Origin: Echinimonas agarilytica
GTDB taxonomy: Bacteria; Pseudomonadota; Gammaproteobacteria; Enterobacterales; Neiellaceae
NCBI RefSeq assembly: GCF_023703465.1
Contig: NZ_JAMQGP010000004.1
Span: 62,001 to 126,000, forward strand
DNA: 64,000 nt
Reading direction: 5' to 3'
Under the pieces are notes generated by a model. It saw only the letters and a program-made list of their open reading frames with translations, searched no databases and was not told the DNA's origin. The translations under genes and the position numbers were made by a program. This document shows positions 1 to 9,450 of the stretch, in pieces. Numbering within the stretch: position 1 is the stretch's first letter; the number at the start of each line of letters is the position of its first letter.

Positions 1-1
1 G

Positions 2-1153
2 CATACCATCGACAAACATGCGCTTGCACTCGATGCCCTGATGGAAATGTCCGAGCGCCAAATACATCACCTTCCGGTGACGCAGGATGAGGTTGTGATT
101 GGCATGATCACAAGCACCGATCTGCTCGCTTTGGTTCACAGCAATCCTATTCATTTGGTGAGTGAAATATCTCGTCAGAATAGCCCCAAAGCTGTGGAGC
201 AAACCTGTCAAAAGCTTGCCTCTGTAGTTGAATCCATGACTCAGCAGGGTCTGCGCGGTGATAAGGTCAGCCAGTTTATTTCAATGGTTGCAGACGCGGC
301 ATGCAGAAGGCTTTTAACGCTTGCAGAAGCAAAGTTAGGGGCTCCTCCGCAATCGTATGCTTGGCTTAGTTTTGGCTCACAGGCGCGCCGAGATATGAGC
401 ATAGCAAGTGATCAAGACAACGGCTTATTATTGGCCGAACCCATCACGCCCGAGCAGCGCAGTTACTTTACCCAGCTTGCAGATGGCGTGTGCCAAAGTT
501 TGCATCGATGCGGCTTTGTGCAGTGTCCAGGTCAAATTATGGGCAATAACCCCAAATACCAATTATCGCGTTTACAGTGGCTCGACCAATTCGAGCGCTG
601 GCAACGCAATGGCGACCCTGAGGCCACCCTCAATGCCAGTATATTTTTCGATTATCGCGCTGTTTACGATCCCTATGGGCTCGCCCAACAATTACAGCAA
701 CAACTGCAAGTCGGCTGTCGCAATAATCAGTTGTTTTTATCGCTACTGGCTCGCAATGCAAATCATGCGGCCACGCCGTTTGGAACTTTTGGCCGTTTCT
801 TTGCCGAACGCATAGGCAGTGGCTCCAAAGGCATCTGTTTAAAACAGCGGGCTTATGCCCCTTTGATCGACATCATGCGAGTATACGGATTAGCCAGCGC
901 TTCGGCCAAAGCCGACTTTAGAAGTCGTGCAGAAGCCGCATATCAGCAACAACTGTTAAGCAAGGTCGATTACAAAAACCTCATCGAATGCTGGCAGTTC
1001 TTACTATCATTAAAACTAGAGTTGGGTGCGACAACCACAGTTAAACCCTCTCAATTGAGTGAATTGCAGCGGCACCAATTAAAAGAATGTTTCGGCATGA
1101 TTAATCAAGCACAAAAAGCGCTCATTTTAAAGTTTGCAGGTGGTCGCCCCTAA
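2..1153 (+). CDS. CBS domain / DUF294 putative nucleotidyltransferase, 5' partial
   Basis: The reading frame is open from the first bases of the window, so the N-terminus lies outside. The visible part begins with the end of a CBS domain (IHHLPV followed by a GMITSTDLL strand). A DUF294 nucleotidyltransferase-like region follows at about bases 360-420, with the motif GSQARRDMS and then DQDNGLLL, the GS-R-D-D/N pattern of this family. The rest matches the all-helical DUF294 C-terminal part. Family members usually also carry a cyclic-nucleotide-binding domain upstream, which would be outside the window. They are thought to be regulatory nucleotidyltransferases, but the substrate is unknown. The stop overlaps the next gene's ATG by one base, which indicates translational coupling with the exonuclease. 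Confidence 0.85.
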   Translation, partial: HTIDKHALALDALMEMSERQIHHLPVTQDEVVIGMITSTDLLALVHSNPIHLVSEISRQNSPKAVEQTCQKLASVVESMTQQGLRGDKVSQFISMVADAACRRLLTLAEAKLGAPPQSYAWLSFGSQARRDMSIASDQDNGLLLAEPITPEQRSYFTQLADGVCQSLHRCGFVQCPGQIMGNNPKYQLSRLQWLDQFERWQRNGDPEATLNASIFFDYRAVYDPYGLAQQLQQQLQVGCRNNQLFLSLLARNANHAATPFGTFGRFFAERIGSGSKGICLKQRAYAPLIDIMRVYGLASASAKADFRSRAEAAYQQQLLSKVDYKNLIECWQFLLSLKLELGATTTVKPSQLSELQRHQLKECFGMINQAQKALILKFAGGRP

Positions 1154-1860
1154 TGATAGAGCAGCTCTGGCGTCAATGGCGGCTCAGTCGCATGATTGCG
1201 GCCATTGAACCTCATCTGTTGAACAGCACGCAGATCAATGATTATGTGGCGGGCATACAACGCATCACGCAACTTTTGAACACAAGAACCATTGGAAATG
1301 CAGACCTTCTGGCCTTAGATCTAGAGCTCACAGGATTGAACCCTGCAACACATGCCATTGTATCGTTGGGGTATGTATCAATCACGCAATTGGCGATTAA
1401 CCTCCAATCGGCGCATCAACAAATTGTCAAAATAGACGGTTCCGTGGGTGATAGTGCAGTGATCCATCACCTCACCGATCATGATTTAAAGGCCGCAAAA
1501 ACGCTCGAACAAGCGATGAATGAATTGATTGTTGAAATGACTGGCAAAGTACTCGTTTGCCATCACGCTCCGTTAGATATCGCATTTCTCAAACGCGCAT
1601 TTATACGATGCTATGGCACACCGCTTCCGCTGCTGGTGATTGATACCCAATTTATTGAGCGCCAAACACAACAACGCACCAATCCAGCCATTCCATTGCA
1701 TCGGCTACGATTACATCATTGCCGAGAGAACTATAATTTACCGCCTGTTTCTGGCCACCAAGCCCTAGCTGATGCCATTGGTTGCGCCGAACTCCTGTTG
1801 GCCCAACAAGCATCAAAAACGAATGACACGCGGCTCAGCGATATCACCCGTCTGACTTGA
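1153..1860 (+). CDS. DnaQ-like DEDDh 3'-5' exonuclease
   Basis: A 235-residue protein with the three exonuclease motifs of the DnaQ/PolC-epsilon superfamily. D56-L-E58 forms ExoI, HHAPLDIAFL forms ExoII, and GHQALAD (H-x4-D) forms ExoIII, giving the DEDDh class. About 50 residues precede the catalytic domain and look like a small helical extension. It is not the replicative epsilon subunit, because it lacks that protein's C-terminal part and its usual neighbour rnhA. The start overlaps the stop of the DUF294 gene, and the sensor kinase follows 75 bases later. The trio DUF294, exonuclease and SSS-type kinase suggests one transcription unit. The actual substrate is unknown. Confidence 0.85.
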   Translation: MIEQLWRQWRLSRMIAAIEPHLLNSTQINDYVAGIQRITQLLNTRTIGNADLLALDLELTGLNPATHAIVSLGYVSITQLAINLQSAHQQIVKIDGSVGDSAVIHHLTDHDLKAAKTLEQAMNELIVEMTGKVLVCHHAPLDIAFLKRAFIRCYGTPLPLLVIDTQFIERQTQQRTNPAIPLHRLRLHHCRENYNLPPVSGHQALADAIGCAELLLAQQASKTNDTRLSDITRLT

Positions 1861-1934
1861 CCTACCGACGCGACAATGCCATCGTCCAAGATGATTCAAA
1901 GATTCGATTTTTATCAGTGCTATAGGAAGACCTC

Positions 1935-4900
1935 ATGCTAAATCAGTGGCAACTTATTGCGATTAGCCTTGGCTACATTTGCCTTTTGTTTGCCCTTGCA
2001 TGGTTTGGTGACTTAAAACGCTTTCAGCTCAGCGATAAAGTGCGCCCTTGGGTCTACTCGCTCTCGCTTGGCGTCTACTGCTCATCGTGGAGCTTTTTGG
2101 GAACGACGGCTCAGTCGTCAAACTCTAGTTTTTCGCACCTTCCCATTTATTTGGGCCCGATTGCTTTGTTCTTGTTTGCCTGGCCACTGATTCAAAGAAT
2201 GATGCGGGTGAGTCACAGCTTACAATTGACGTCCATTGCCGATTTAATTGCCGCTCGATTTGGCAAGTCTCAAGGCTTAGCGCTGAGCGTAACGCTGGTT
2301 GCACTCATTGGCACCATGCCCTATTTAGCCCTACAAATTAAAGCCATTGTGTACAGCATCAGGCTGATGAGCCCGAGTTCGTTCAGCGATGCTGAATTAG
2401 GCTTTCTTGTGACCGCAGTACTGGCCTCATTTACCGTTTGGTTTGGCATTCGCACTGTGGATATGACTGAGCGCCATCCCGGCATTATGCTGGCCATTGC
2501 TTTTGAGTCTGTGATTAAAGTCATCGCCTTTTTGTTGGTAGGATTAGTGATCAGCTTTGTGGTATTTTCGAGTCCTGTCGATCTATGGCAGCAAGCTCAA
2601 GCGGCTGGCGTTTCAAAGCAACAACTCGGCTGGCCTGACTTGACGACTCTGCTCGGTTCCACCGTAGTCGTGAGTGCTGCATTCTTATGTTTACCTCGGC
2701 AATTTCACGTCATGATCGTTGAAAGTCGGGGCCCAGAGGAAGCCAAAACATCACGTTGGATCTTCCCAGCCTATTTAATGGTATTTGCCCTATTTGCCGC
2801 CCCACTCGGAGTTGCTGGATTTTTACTGTTGGGTGATTCCGTTGCCGCCGATGCGTATGTACTGATGTTGCCCCAGCATCATGGTTTTGGTTGGTTATCG
2901 ATACTGGCCTTTCTAGGCGCTCTATCCGCGGCAAGCTCTATGGTGATTGTGTCGAGTATTGCACTATCGACCATGGTCAGTAATGAAATCATCCTTCCTT
3001 TGATGTTCAAACGTGGATTTGAACAACGAGCCCGGACTTTTGAAGACTTTAACCTGCGAGTTTTATTCATTCGGCGAGCACTCATCGTACTGGTAATTTT
3101 ACTCGGGTTTGCTGCATTTCTATTGGCTCCACCCGACACTCTCAGTAGCTTGGGAGAAATTGCATTTGCCGCGATTGCCCAGCTCACTCCCGGACTGTTA
3201 GCCGCATTTTACTGGCGCAAAGCCAACCGAATTGGCGTTGCCTTGGGGCTCCTATTGGGCAGTACCAACTGGCTCGTCTGGGTGGTTTTCCCTCACTTTG
3301 GGGTGATTGATGATCCAGATTGGTTGCATCAATTTGGTATGTCGGCACTCACCACTGGCACCTTGCTTAGCTTGCTCACCAATGTCTTCGGCCTTTGGTT
3401 TGGAAGCAGCTGGGCACGACCTTCTGTGGTCGAGCGAATTCAAGCGGGGCAATTTTTAGAAAAGCACGACTCCAATCAACAGCTTCCTCGTAAAATTAAG
3501 CAAGCCAGTGTATCAGAGCTGACGGTATTGGCCGCTCGTTTTGTTGGCGAAAGTCGCGCTGAAGCTGCGTTTAAGCATTTTGAACGCAGTATGCGCAATC
3601 ACGATATCAAAGCGCACTCCATGCAGTTCCAGCAAATGCTCAACACCCACTGCGAACGGTTACTAGGCAGCGTGATGGGCGCCAGCTCCGCTAAATTACT
3701 GTTGTCTTCTGCATTGGAAGGCCGCGACATTGCCTTAGATGAAATTGCTCAATTGGTTGAACAAACCTCAACCGAACGCTTGGCGTTTAGTCAGAACTTA
3801 CTGCAAGGCGCGATTGAAAACGCAGGTGAAGGTATTTCAGTGGTCGATACCGAGCTGCGCCTTGTGGCTTGGAATCAACGCTACATCGATTTATTTGAGT
3901 ACCCCAAAGCACTTGTGGGTATAGGCAAACCCATTGCCGATATGATTCGTTTCAACGCCAAACGCGGTCTGTGTGGTGAAGGCAATGTCGAACAATTAGT
4001 TCGAGCACGCCTTATGCATTTAAGACGCGGAACACCGCACACATCTGAGCGAACGTTTCCGGGTGGCCGAGTGATTTTAAGTCGAGGAAACCCTATGCCC
4101 GGCGGCGGCTTCGTCATGACCTATTCAGACGTCACATCCTACCGTGAAGCGCAACAAGCGTTAGAACAAACCAATGAAGAATTGGAAATACGAGTCAATG
4201 AGCGCACCCAAGAATTACAACAAGTGAACGATGCTTTAGAGCAAGCTAACTATAACAAAAGTCATTATTTACGCACCTGCAGCCACGACCTCATGCAGCC
4301 TTTAGAAGCCGCGCGTTTATTTAGCTCTGCGTTGGGGCAAGACAGACGCCTTGATCGAGAACAACGGGCGTTGCTGGGAAATTTAAACACCTCATTGTCA
4401 ACCGCCAGCGAGCTGCTCAACGATATGGGTGACGTCGCACGTATCGAATCAGGCCGAATTACAGCGGCTCCGGTAACATTGGCAGTGCAGGATGTTTTTA
4501 CTGAATTAGCCAATGAATTTAGCGCGCTTGCTTCAGAATACAATGTGGAATTTCACGTACAAAAGAACAAACTCTGGATTGAAACGGATGCCCGAATGCT
4601 GCGCCGTGTGTTGCAAAACTTATTGGCGAATGCATTCCGTTATGCCAGCGGTCATAAAGTTGTTTTGGGGTGTCGTCGCCATGCTAAAACCATCGATATT
4701 CAAGTGATTGATTCAGGTCCGGGTATCGACAAAACTCAGCAAAACAGCGTGTTCCAAGCCTTTACTCGGCTCGACCAAAACAGCACCACAGGTTCTCATG
4801 GGTTGGGCTTAGGGTTAAACATTGCACAAGGTTTCTGCCGTATTTTAGGTCACGAGTTGTCGCTCAAATCCAAGCTGGGTTCAGGCTGTGCTTTTACCGT

Positions 4901-5381
4901 AACCGCAACCCGAGCGTTTGCCTGTAGCATGCTGCCAACCAACACCTACATGCCACAAAGGCAAGCCTTTCAGCTCGTTGCAGGGCGCACGGTGTTGTGT
5001 GTGGATAATGATTTGTCAGTACTGCACGGCATGACCGCTTTGTTGAGCAGTTGGAATGCCAATGTTATTGAGGCGCAAAGTATTCAAGAAGCTTTAGATA
5101 AGGTGAATGCATCAGATGAGCCCGTATCTATTATGCTGGTTGATCATCAACTCGATCACGGCGAAACCGGGCTAGAGCTGATGGATGCCGTTCGCGAATT
5201 GGCACAGATCGATATTCCCGGCGTTTTAATCACCGCTGACCGAAAAGAAGGACTACAAGAGTACGCTGAACACCGAGGCTACGGATTCATGAGGAAGATG
5301 GTGAAGCCTGCCCGCTTGCGTGCCATGATTCAGCGTTTTTTAGACCTGCCCGATCATAATGACATCAAAGGGCATGAATAG
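1935..5381 (+). CDS. crbS: Hybrid sensor kinase with Na+/solute symporter domain (CrbS/MxtR type)
   Basis: A protein of 1148 residues. Residues 1 to about 490 form an SSS-family transporter-like module with about 13 hydrophobic segments. A linker and a PAS domain follow (about 625-730, starting IENAGEGISVVD), then a short coiled coil. The HisKA domain has the H-box SHDLMQPL with H784. The HATPase domain has N-box NLLANAFRYA, G1 DSGPGI and G2 GLGLGLNI. A C-terminal receiver has the phospho-acceptor D1070 in MLVDHQLD. This architecture is that of CrbS (Vibrio) and MxtR (Pseudomonas), which control acetyl-CoA synthetase and the acetate switch. The convergent LuxR-type regulator next door fits the CrbR partner. 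No acs gene is in the window, so the symbol rests on architecture and neighbour only. The ATG is preceded by AGGAAGA. Confidence 0.85.
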   Translation: MLNQWQLIAISLGYICLLFALAWFGDLKRFQLSDKVRPWVYSLSLGVYCSSWSFLGTTAQSSNSSFSHLPIYLGPIALFLFAWPLIQRMMRVSHSLQLTSIADLIAARFGKSQGLALSVTLVALIGTMPYLALQIKAIVYSIRLMSPSSFSDAELGFLVTAVLASFTVWFGIRTVDMTERHPGIMLAIAFESVIKVIAFLLVGLVISFVVFSSPVDLWQQAQAAGVSKQQLGWPDLTTLLGSTVVVSAAFLCLPRQFHVMIVESRGPEEAKTSRWIFPAYLMVFALFAAPLGVAGFLLLGDSVAADAYVLMLPQHHGFGWLSILAFLGALSAASSMVIVSSIALSTMVSNEIILPLMFKRGFEQRARTFEDFNLRVLFIRRALIVLVILLGFAAFLLAPPDTLSSLGEIAFAAIAQLTPGLLAAFYWRKANRIGVALGLLLGSTNWLVWVVFPHFGVIDDPDWLHQFGMSALTTGTLLSLLTNVFGLWFGSSWARPSVVERIQAGQFLEKHDSNQQLPRKIKQASVSELTVLAARFVGESRAEAAFKHFERSMRNHDIKAHSMQFQQMLNTHCERLLGSVMGASSAKLLLSSALEGRDIALDEIAQLVEQTSTERLAFSQNLLQGAIENAGEGISVVDTELRLVAWNQRYIDLFEYPKALVGIGKPIADMIRFNAKRGLCGEGNVEQLVRARLMHLRRGTPHTSERTFPGGRVILSRGNPMPGGGFVMTYSDVTSYREAQQALEQTNEELEIRVNERTQELQQVNDALEQANYNKSHYLRTCSHDLMQPLEAARLFSSALGQDRRLDREQRALLGNLNTSLSTASELLNDMGDVARIESGRITAAPVTLAVQDVFTELANEFSALASEYNVEFHVQKNKLWIETDARMLRRVLQNLLANAFRYASGHKVVLGCRRHAKTIDIQVIDSGPGIDKTQQNSVFQAFTRLDQNSTTGSHGLGLGLNIAQGFCRILGHELSLKSKLGSGCAFTVTATRAFACSMLPTNTYMPQRQAFQLVAGRTVLCVDNDLSVLHGMTALLSSWNANVIEAQSIQEALDKVNASDEPVSIMLVDHQLDHGETGLELMDAVRELAQIDIPGVLITADRKEGLQEYAEHRGYGFMRKMVKPARLRAMIQRFLDLPDHNDIKGHE

Positions 5382-5399
5382 GCTCAACACATGTTCAGC

Positions 5400-6053
5400 T
5401 TACTGGGGATGAAACTGAGAAAGGTCAAGCTGGCTAATTGCAATGACGGCCTGTGTTCTATTGCGCACATTGAGCTTTTTAAAAATGGCCGTGGCATGAG
5501 CTTTGACCGTGGCTTCAGACACATTAAGATCACTGGCAATTTGCTTATTCAGCATGCCTTCAGCAAACATCATTAATATGCGATGTTGCTGCGGGGTTAA
5601 ACTGGCCATTTGCGACACAATATCGTCATCAACCGCTTGACTCAAAATCGCGTCGTTGGGCACCCAAATTTGTCCTTGCAAGATAGCGATCAGGGCCTGC
5701 TGCAACACCTCTGGCGCACTCGATTTAGGCACAAATCCAGCCGCTCCTGCATGCATTGCACGGCGAATGTTGTCTTCTTCTTCATGAGCCGACACCACCA
5801 CCACAGGCAAGTCAGGAAAGTGAGACCGCACATGCACCAATGTAGAAAAGCCATGCGCGCCTGGAATCTGTAAATCCAACACTAATAAGTCTGCATCTGC
5901 ATGCTGTTCTAGCAACTTTTCTAAAGCCCCTACAGTGTCCGCTTCCAACCAGTCAACATCCGTTAACTCTGGGGTTGTCTTCAACGTCAGCATTAAAGCC
6001 TGACGAAACAATGGGTGATCATCGGCAATAATGATTTGGTCAGCCAAGCGCAT
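5400..6053 (-). CDS. crbR: NarL/LuxR-family response regulator (CrbR/ErdR type)
   Basis: A 217-residue two-domain regulator. The N-terminal receiver has the acidic pair D11-D12, phospho-acceptor D60 in LLVLDLQIPG, and a conserved K in VPKSS. The C-terminal LuxR-type helix-turn-helix covers about 150-205 (LTPQQHRILMM, then NKQIASDLNVSEATVKAH). It lies tail-to-tail with the SSS-containing hybrid kinase, 18 bases apart, and is its likely phosphorylation target. In Vibrio and Pseudomonas this pair (CrbS/CrbR, MxtR/ErdR) activates acs for acetate use. The assignment of the cognate pair is inferred from adjacency. Confidence 0.8.
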   Translation of the reverse strand: MRLADQIIIADDHPLFRQALMLTLKTTPELTDVDWLEADTVGALEKLLEQHADADLLVLDLQIPGAHGFSTLVHVRSHFPDLPVVVVSAHEEEDNIRRAMHAGAAGFVPKSSAPEVLQQALIAILQGQIWVPNDAILSQAVDDDIVSQMASLTPQQHRILMMFAEGMLNKQIASDLNVSEATVKAHATAIFKKLNVRNRTQAVIAISQLDLSQFHPQ

Positions 6054-6190
6054 TTGGATCCGTCCTGATAGTTCCAGTGAGTGAGCTAGTATTTCAGAAG
6101 TTTGAGGTTACACTCAAGCTGTTAAAGACGTTATTGAAGATTTAATCACCCAACATTTTAATGTTTTAGGGTCACGATCATGGAGAGAAT

Positions 6191-6802
6191 TTGATGATTA
6201 CACTTTACGGTTCGCCACGAAGTCGTTCGTTACGGGTGAGTTGGTGCTTAGAAGAGCTCGGGCTTGAGTGGGTATATAAACGGGTTGATTTGAGTAAAGG
6301 AGAGCATCGAAGTGAAGGCTACTTAGCCATGAACCCCAATGGCAAGGTCCCCATGCTCACCGATGACGACCTTGTGCTTTCTGAGTCTTTTGCAATCTGT
6401 ATGTATTTAGCCGAAACCTATGGCAATGGAAAGCTGTTGCCTACATCCGTAGCCGACAAAGGCCGCCATCATCAGTGGTTATCGTTAATCACATGCGAAC
6501 TCGAGCAACCTCTTTGGACCATGGGCAAACACAAGTTTGCACTGCCCGAACCACAACGGGTTGAGCCAATGTTAGAGGTTGCTGAATGGGAGTTTGAGAA
6601 AATTTGCAATGAATTAGAACCGAGAATGCCAGACACCGACAGTTTATTCGACGAGTTTACGGTAGCCGATATATTACTCACACAAACGCTCAATTGGGCG
6701 GTGAAGTTTGGCCAACCATTGCCACCAAAACTGGCCGCTTATCGCAAGCGAAATAGTCAACGGCCAGCATTGAGTTTAGCCTTGGACAAAGAACTCGCTT
6801 AA
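6191..6802 (+). CDS. Glutathione S-transferase family protein
   Basis: A 203-residue cytosolic GST-fold protein. The N-terminal thioredoxin-like domain begins MITLYGSPRSRS and contains the cis-proline segment GKVPML and the glutathione-binding ES pair in LSESFAICMYLAE. The C-terminal part is the all-alpha GST domain. A second ATG follows the first immediately; GGAGAG lies upstream. The gene stands alone, divergent from the crbR-like gene. Substrate is unknown; family members conjugate glutathione to electrophiles or reduce peroxides. Confidence 0.85.
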   Translation: MMITLYGSPRSRSLRVSWCLEELGLEWVYKRVDLSKGEHRSEGYLAMNPNGKVPMLTDDDLVLSESFAICMYLAETYGNGKLLPTSVADKGRHHQWLSLITCELEQPLWTMGKHKFALPEPQRVEPMLEVAEWEFEKICNELEPRMPDTDSLFDEFTVADILLTQTLNWAVKFGQPLPPKLAAYRKRNSQRPALSLALDKELA

Positions 6803-6831
6803 CGCAAATTTCATTGGGGTTGAGAGAAGGC

Positions 6832-6972
6832 TTAACCCCACCCACCCAAACTTCGAACCGCCGTTCCGCCGGCAGTTCCGATGATACTACCAGCCGCAAT
6901 GCAGGCAAAAAGGGTGACCATGGTGACCCAACCTTTCAGGCTACGAACTCCGTCTTCAGTACAAGTAAACAT
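6832..6972 (-). CDS. Small hydrophobic protein, 46 residues
   Basis: A short open frame on the minus strand starts MFTCTEDGVRSLKGW and ends SLGGWG. The middle (about residues 15-37) is one glycine-rich hydrophobic segment, likely membrane-spanning. The ATG is preceded by CAGGAGAG with about six bases of spacing, a strong ribosome-binding site, which is the main reason to call it. No family is recognised. The two neighbours are transcribed away from it or converge on it, so it is probably its own unit. Confidence 0.55.
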   Translation of the reverse strand: MFTCTEDGVRSLKGWVTMVTLFACIAAGSIIGTAGGTAVRSLGGWG

Positions 6973-7305
6973 AATGCTCTCCTGTGAGAATTCAACGTGG
7001 CGTGGTGACGTGCAGGGAATGAAGGTATTTTACTGAGCCAAGCTGAACCCAATATGAACAGCCATGAAACACATGAAGAGTGGGCAATCCGTTTGATGTA
7101 AATTGCCACTGTTAAGTGAAATTCACTAACGTCTCTTATATATTCCGGCTAAGTGTGGGGCTAAGACTTTATTTGAAAAATTCAAATTAATGATATTTAA
7201 CGATTTAATTTTATTGGAACACGACTTGCTTGATACTTACTAAAACACGACTCGCCAATAAGTATTCTCGGATACAATCAATTGAACTAACAACAAGGAA
7301 CTCAA
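6973..7305. other. Intergenic region, AT-rich
   Basis: This stretch lies between the 46-residue protein and the YggN-like gene. It is AT-rich in its second half and should hold the promoters of both divergent genes. No convincing RNA gene or further open frame was found. A short repeated phrase, ACACGACT followed by TGCC or CGCC, occurs around 7218 and 7246, of unknown meaning. Confidence 0.5.
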
Positions 7306-8064
7306 ATGCGCCAGACTTTAATCACAGCACTCACTCTGTTCGTATCTACATCCTCTCTGGCATTTGAATGCGTGGTAAATCTCGATATGGACGTCGCCAT
7401 GACTCCTCAACAAATCGAGCTTCGCAATGACGAATCAGTCCATGTCATCATTCAACCGAGCCAGCTCATCATTGATGAGCGTGAAATCGATTTGAACGCT
7501 GCCTCAACCCAGCTCCTTAGCAAATATGACCAACAATTACGCCAGCTCGTGCCCACCGCCATTGGCATTGCTGAAGACGGCCTTGAAATTGGGCTGTCGG
7601 CAGCAGATACCGTCATGCAAGGGTTTGGGAGTTCAGCGCAGCAGCAAGACGAATTTAATGCGCTGACACGCACCCTAAGAGACAACCTCACCCAACAGTT
7701 TTCTCATGATGGAAATCGCTATTACCTTGGCGCAATTTCAGAAGGCGAGCTCGGTGAAGAGCTCTCTACAAGCATTGAGAACGTGGTTGAAAAAGCGCTA
7801 ATGATTGGCTTGAGTTCGACTTTTCATCAAATTGGCGATTTGTTTGACTCAGACAAAGGCGATTTTGACCAACAGATGTCAGATTTTGGCCAACGAATGG
7901 AAGCCATGGCAGACCAAATAGACCAACAAGTGTCGCCCCAAAAAGAACAACTCATTCAGCGCGCAGAATCTTTGTGCCACCAAGCACTTGAACTGAAAAC
8001 GACTCAAGACTTATTAATTAAAGAAGTGCCTCAGCTCAGTTCCTATCAGCTCATTAGCCTTTAG
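7306..8064 (+). CDS. YggN-like (DUF2884) exported protein
   Basis: A 252-residue protein with a clear Sec signal peptide (MRQTLITALTLFVSTSSLAF, cleavage near residue 20). The mature part resembles the DUF2884/YggN family of gammaproteobacterial periplasmic proteins. Features are the CVVNLDMDVAMTPQQIEL start, a central amphipathic helical region, and a late run rich in D, Q and M. The function of the family is unknown. An AACAAGGA ribosome-binding site precedes the ATG. The gene ends four bases before the stop of the convergent sprT-like gene, so the two share a terminator region. Confidence 0.75.
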   Translation: MRQTLITALTLFVSTSSLAFECVVNLDMDVAMTPQQIELRNDESVHVIIQPSQLIIDEREIDLNAASTQLLSKYDQQLRQLVPTAIGIAEDGLEIGLSAADTVMQGFGSSAQQQDEFNALTRTLRDNLTQQFSHDGNRYYLGAISEGELGEELSTSIENVVEKALMIGLSSTFHQIGDLFDSDKGDFDQQMSDFGQRMEAMADQIDQQVSPQKEQLIQRAESLCHQALELKTTQDLLIKEVPQLSSYQLISL

Positions 8065-8068
8065 AATA

Positions 8069-8599
8069 TTAAGCGGCTCTGGCCAATGCCTCGCCACATT
8101 TTCGACAGCGATAGGTCGCGCCACGTTCAATTTTGTTGTGACGTCGAATAGTTAACGAATGGCGCTGGCAACCGCATTCATATGCAAATGTTTGGCCCTG
8201 CACGTCGGTCACATCTAAACGGTGTGTTCGTGCAGGTTTCACACCAAATACTTCAGCCATCATATGCTGCCACTGAGCGCCATGCGGCGGCACTCGGCCG
8301 TAATATTGATGCACCAACAAGTGGGCTAATTCATGCGGCATAATGTCGCTGACGAAACAGTCGGGTTGAGCTTCGAGTAGCACCGGATTCAGTCGCATTT
8401 CTTGAGTGTTCAAACGAGCACTGCCAGCACACGTTCCGCGTTGATTGAAATGCAATTCGGGCGTCGTAAATTCGTGTGCAAACTGACGCGAGGCGCGCTC
8501 GATGAGTTGCTGCATTTTCGCTTCAAGTGGCACACGCCAATGCGATTCGGCAAGCTCGCGGCAGCGATCAAAGTTCATAGCTTGAGGAGATTTGGCCAT
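8069..8599 (-). CDS. sprT: SprT family zinc metalloprotease-like protein
   Basis: A 176-residue SprT-domain protein. The zinc-protease motif is in MPHELAHLLVHQYYGR (HELAH plus a downstream H). The C-terminal zinc ribbon uses CGC in YECGCQRH and CRKC in YRCRKCGEAL. Length and layout match E. coli SprT. The bacterial protein is poorly characterised; the eukaryotic relative Spartan cleaves DNA-protein crosslinks. It lies 50 bases downstream of pdxH on the same strand and may be co-transcribed. The start could also be the internal ATG seven codons downstream; neither has a strong ribosome-binding site. Confidence 0.85.
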   Translation of the reverse strand: MAKSPQAMNFDRCRELAESHWRVPLEAKMQQLIERASRQFAHEFTTPELHFNQRGTCAGSARLNTQEMRLNPVLLEAQPDCFVSDIMPHELAHLLVHQYYGRVPPHGAQWQHMMAEVFGVKPARTHRLDVTDVQGQTFAYECGCQRHSLTIRRHNKIERGATYRCRKCGEALARAA

Positions 8600-8650
8600 A
8601 TCTTAACGCGTTTGTTTCACACCCTTCTCCAATGTTAATAGCCCCATGGA

Positions 8651-9289
8651 CTAAGGCGCAAGGCGGTCGATAGTCCAATCATCGCCATCACGTTGATACA
8701 AGAAACGGTCATGCAAGCGACGGTCTCCCCCTTGCCAAAACTCGATGCTGTCCGGCACGATCCGATACCCCCCCCAAAACGTTGGCAAAGGCACCTCGCC
8801 TTCAGAAAATTTTTGCTTGAGCTCCAAATATTTAGCTTCGAGCACTTGGCGAGCAGTCAGCCGAGCGCTTTGCTTCGACGCCCACGCTGCAATCTGAGAC
8901 TCTTTCGGGCGCGATAAGAAATAGCGTAACACTTCAGCATGCGACAACTTTTCAGCACGGCCAGTGATATGTACTTGTCGTTCTAACATGTGCCACGGAA
9001 ACAGCGCACTAACCTGGCTATTTTGTTCTATGTGCAGCGCCTTTCGGCTGCCCAAATTGGTAAAAAACACAAAGCCGCTGGGGTCGGATTGTTTCAGCAA
9101 TACAATGCGCTGAAATGGCTGCCCTTGTTGGTTTACGGTACCCAATGCCATCGCGGTGGGATCGGTCAGTTTTGCATCCACGGCTTGCTGTAACCACTGC
9201 TCGAATAACTCAAACGGGATGTCCGGTAAGTTTTCGCGGCGCAAACCACCTTGAATGTATTCTCGACGAACGTCCGACAAATCCAGCAT
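8651..9289 (-). CDS. pdxH: Pyridoxamine/pyridoxine 5'-phosphate oxidase
   Basis: A 212-residue FMN enzyme that oxidises pyridoxine or pyridoxamine 5'-phosphate to pyridoxal 5'-phosphate, the last step of vitamin B6 salvage and synthesis. The N-terminal [15 protein letters not shown], the FMN-binding QRIVLLKQ region and the C-terminal signature [18 protein letters not shown] are typical, and the length is near the E. coli enzyme. A GAGAAGG site precedes the ATG. It is divergent from the ABC transporter genes. Confidence 0.95.
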   Translation of the reverse strand: MLDLSDVRREYIQGGLRRENLPDIPFELFEQWLQQAVDAKLTDPTAMALGTVNQQGQPFQRIVLLKQSDPSGFVFFTNLGSRKALHIEQNSQVSALFPWHMLERQVHITGRAEKLSHAEVLRYFLSRPKESQIAAWASKQSARLTARQVLEAKYLELKQKFSEGEVPLPTFWGGYRIVPDSIEFWQGGDRRLHDRFLYQRDGDDWTIDRLAP

Positions 9290-9450
9290 ATTGGCCTTCT
9301 CCCATTAAGCATTTGAGGGTCTCGCGGCAGATTGTCAGCTTCCCGACCTATGAATGCAAGTGCATCTCTGTATTATTGATGCAGCACCAAATCTGCGCCT
9401 CTCTCGTATTAGTTTATATAATTTACGCATCTCCTCGAATAACGGACTGG

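Noticed and set aside
9115-9450. Open frame extending the ABC ATPase gene about 110 codons upstream
   Set aside because: It crosses the pdxH gene on the other strand, and ABC-ATPase homology begins only at 9451-9457.
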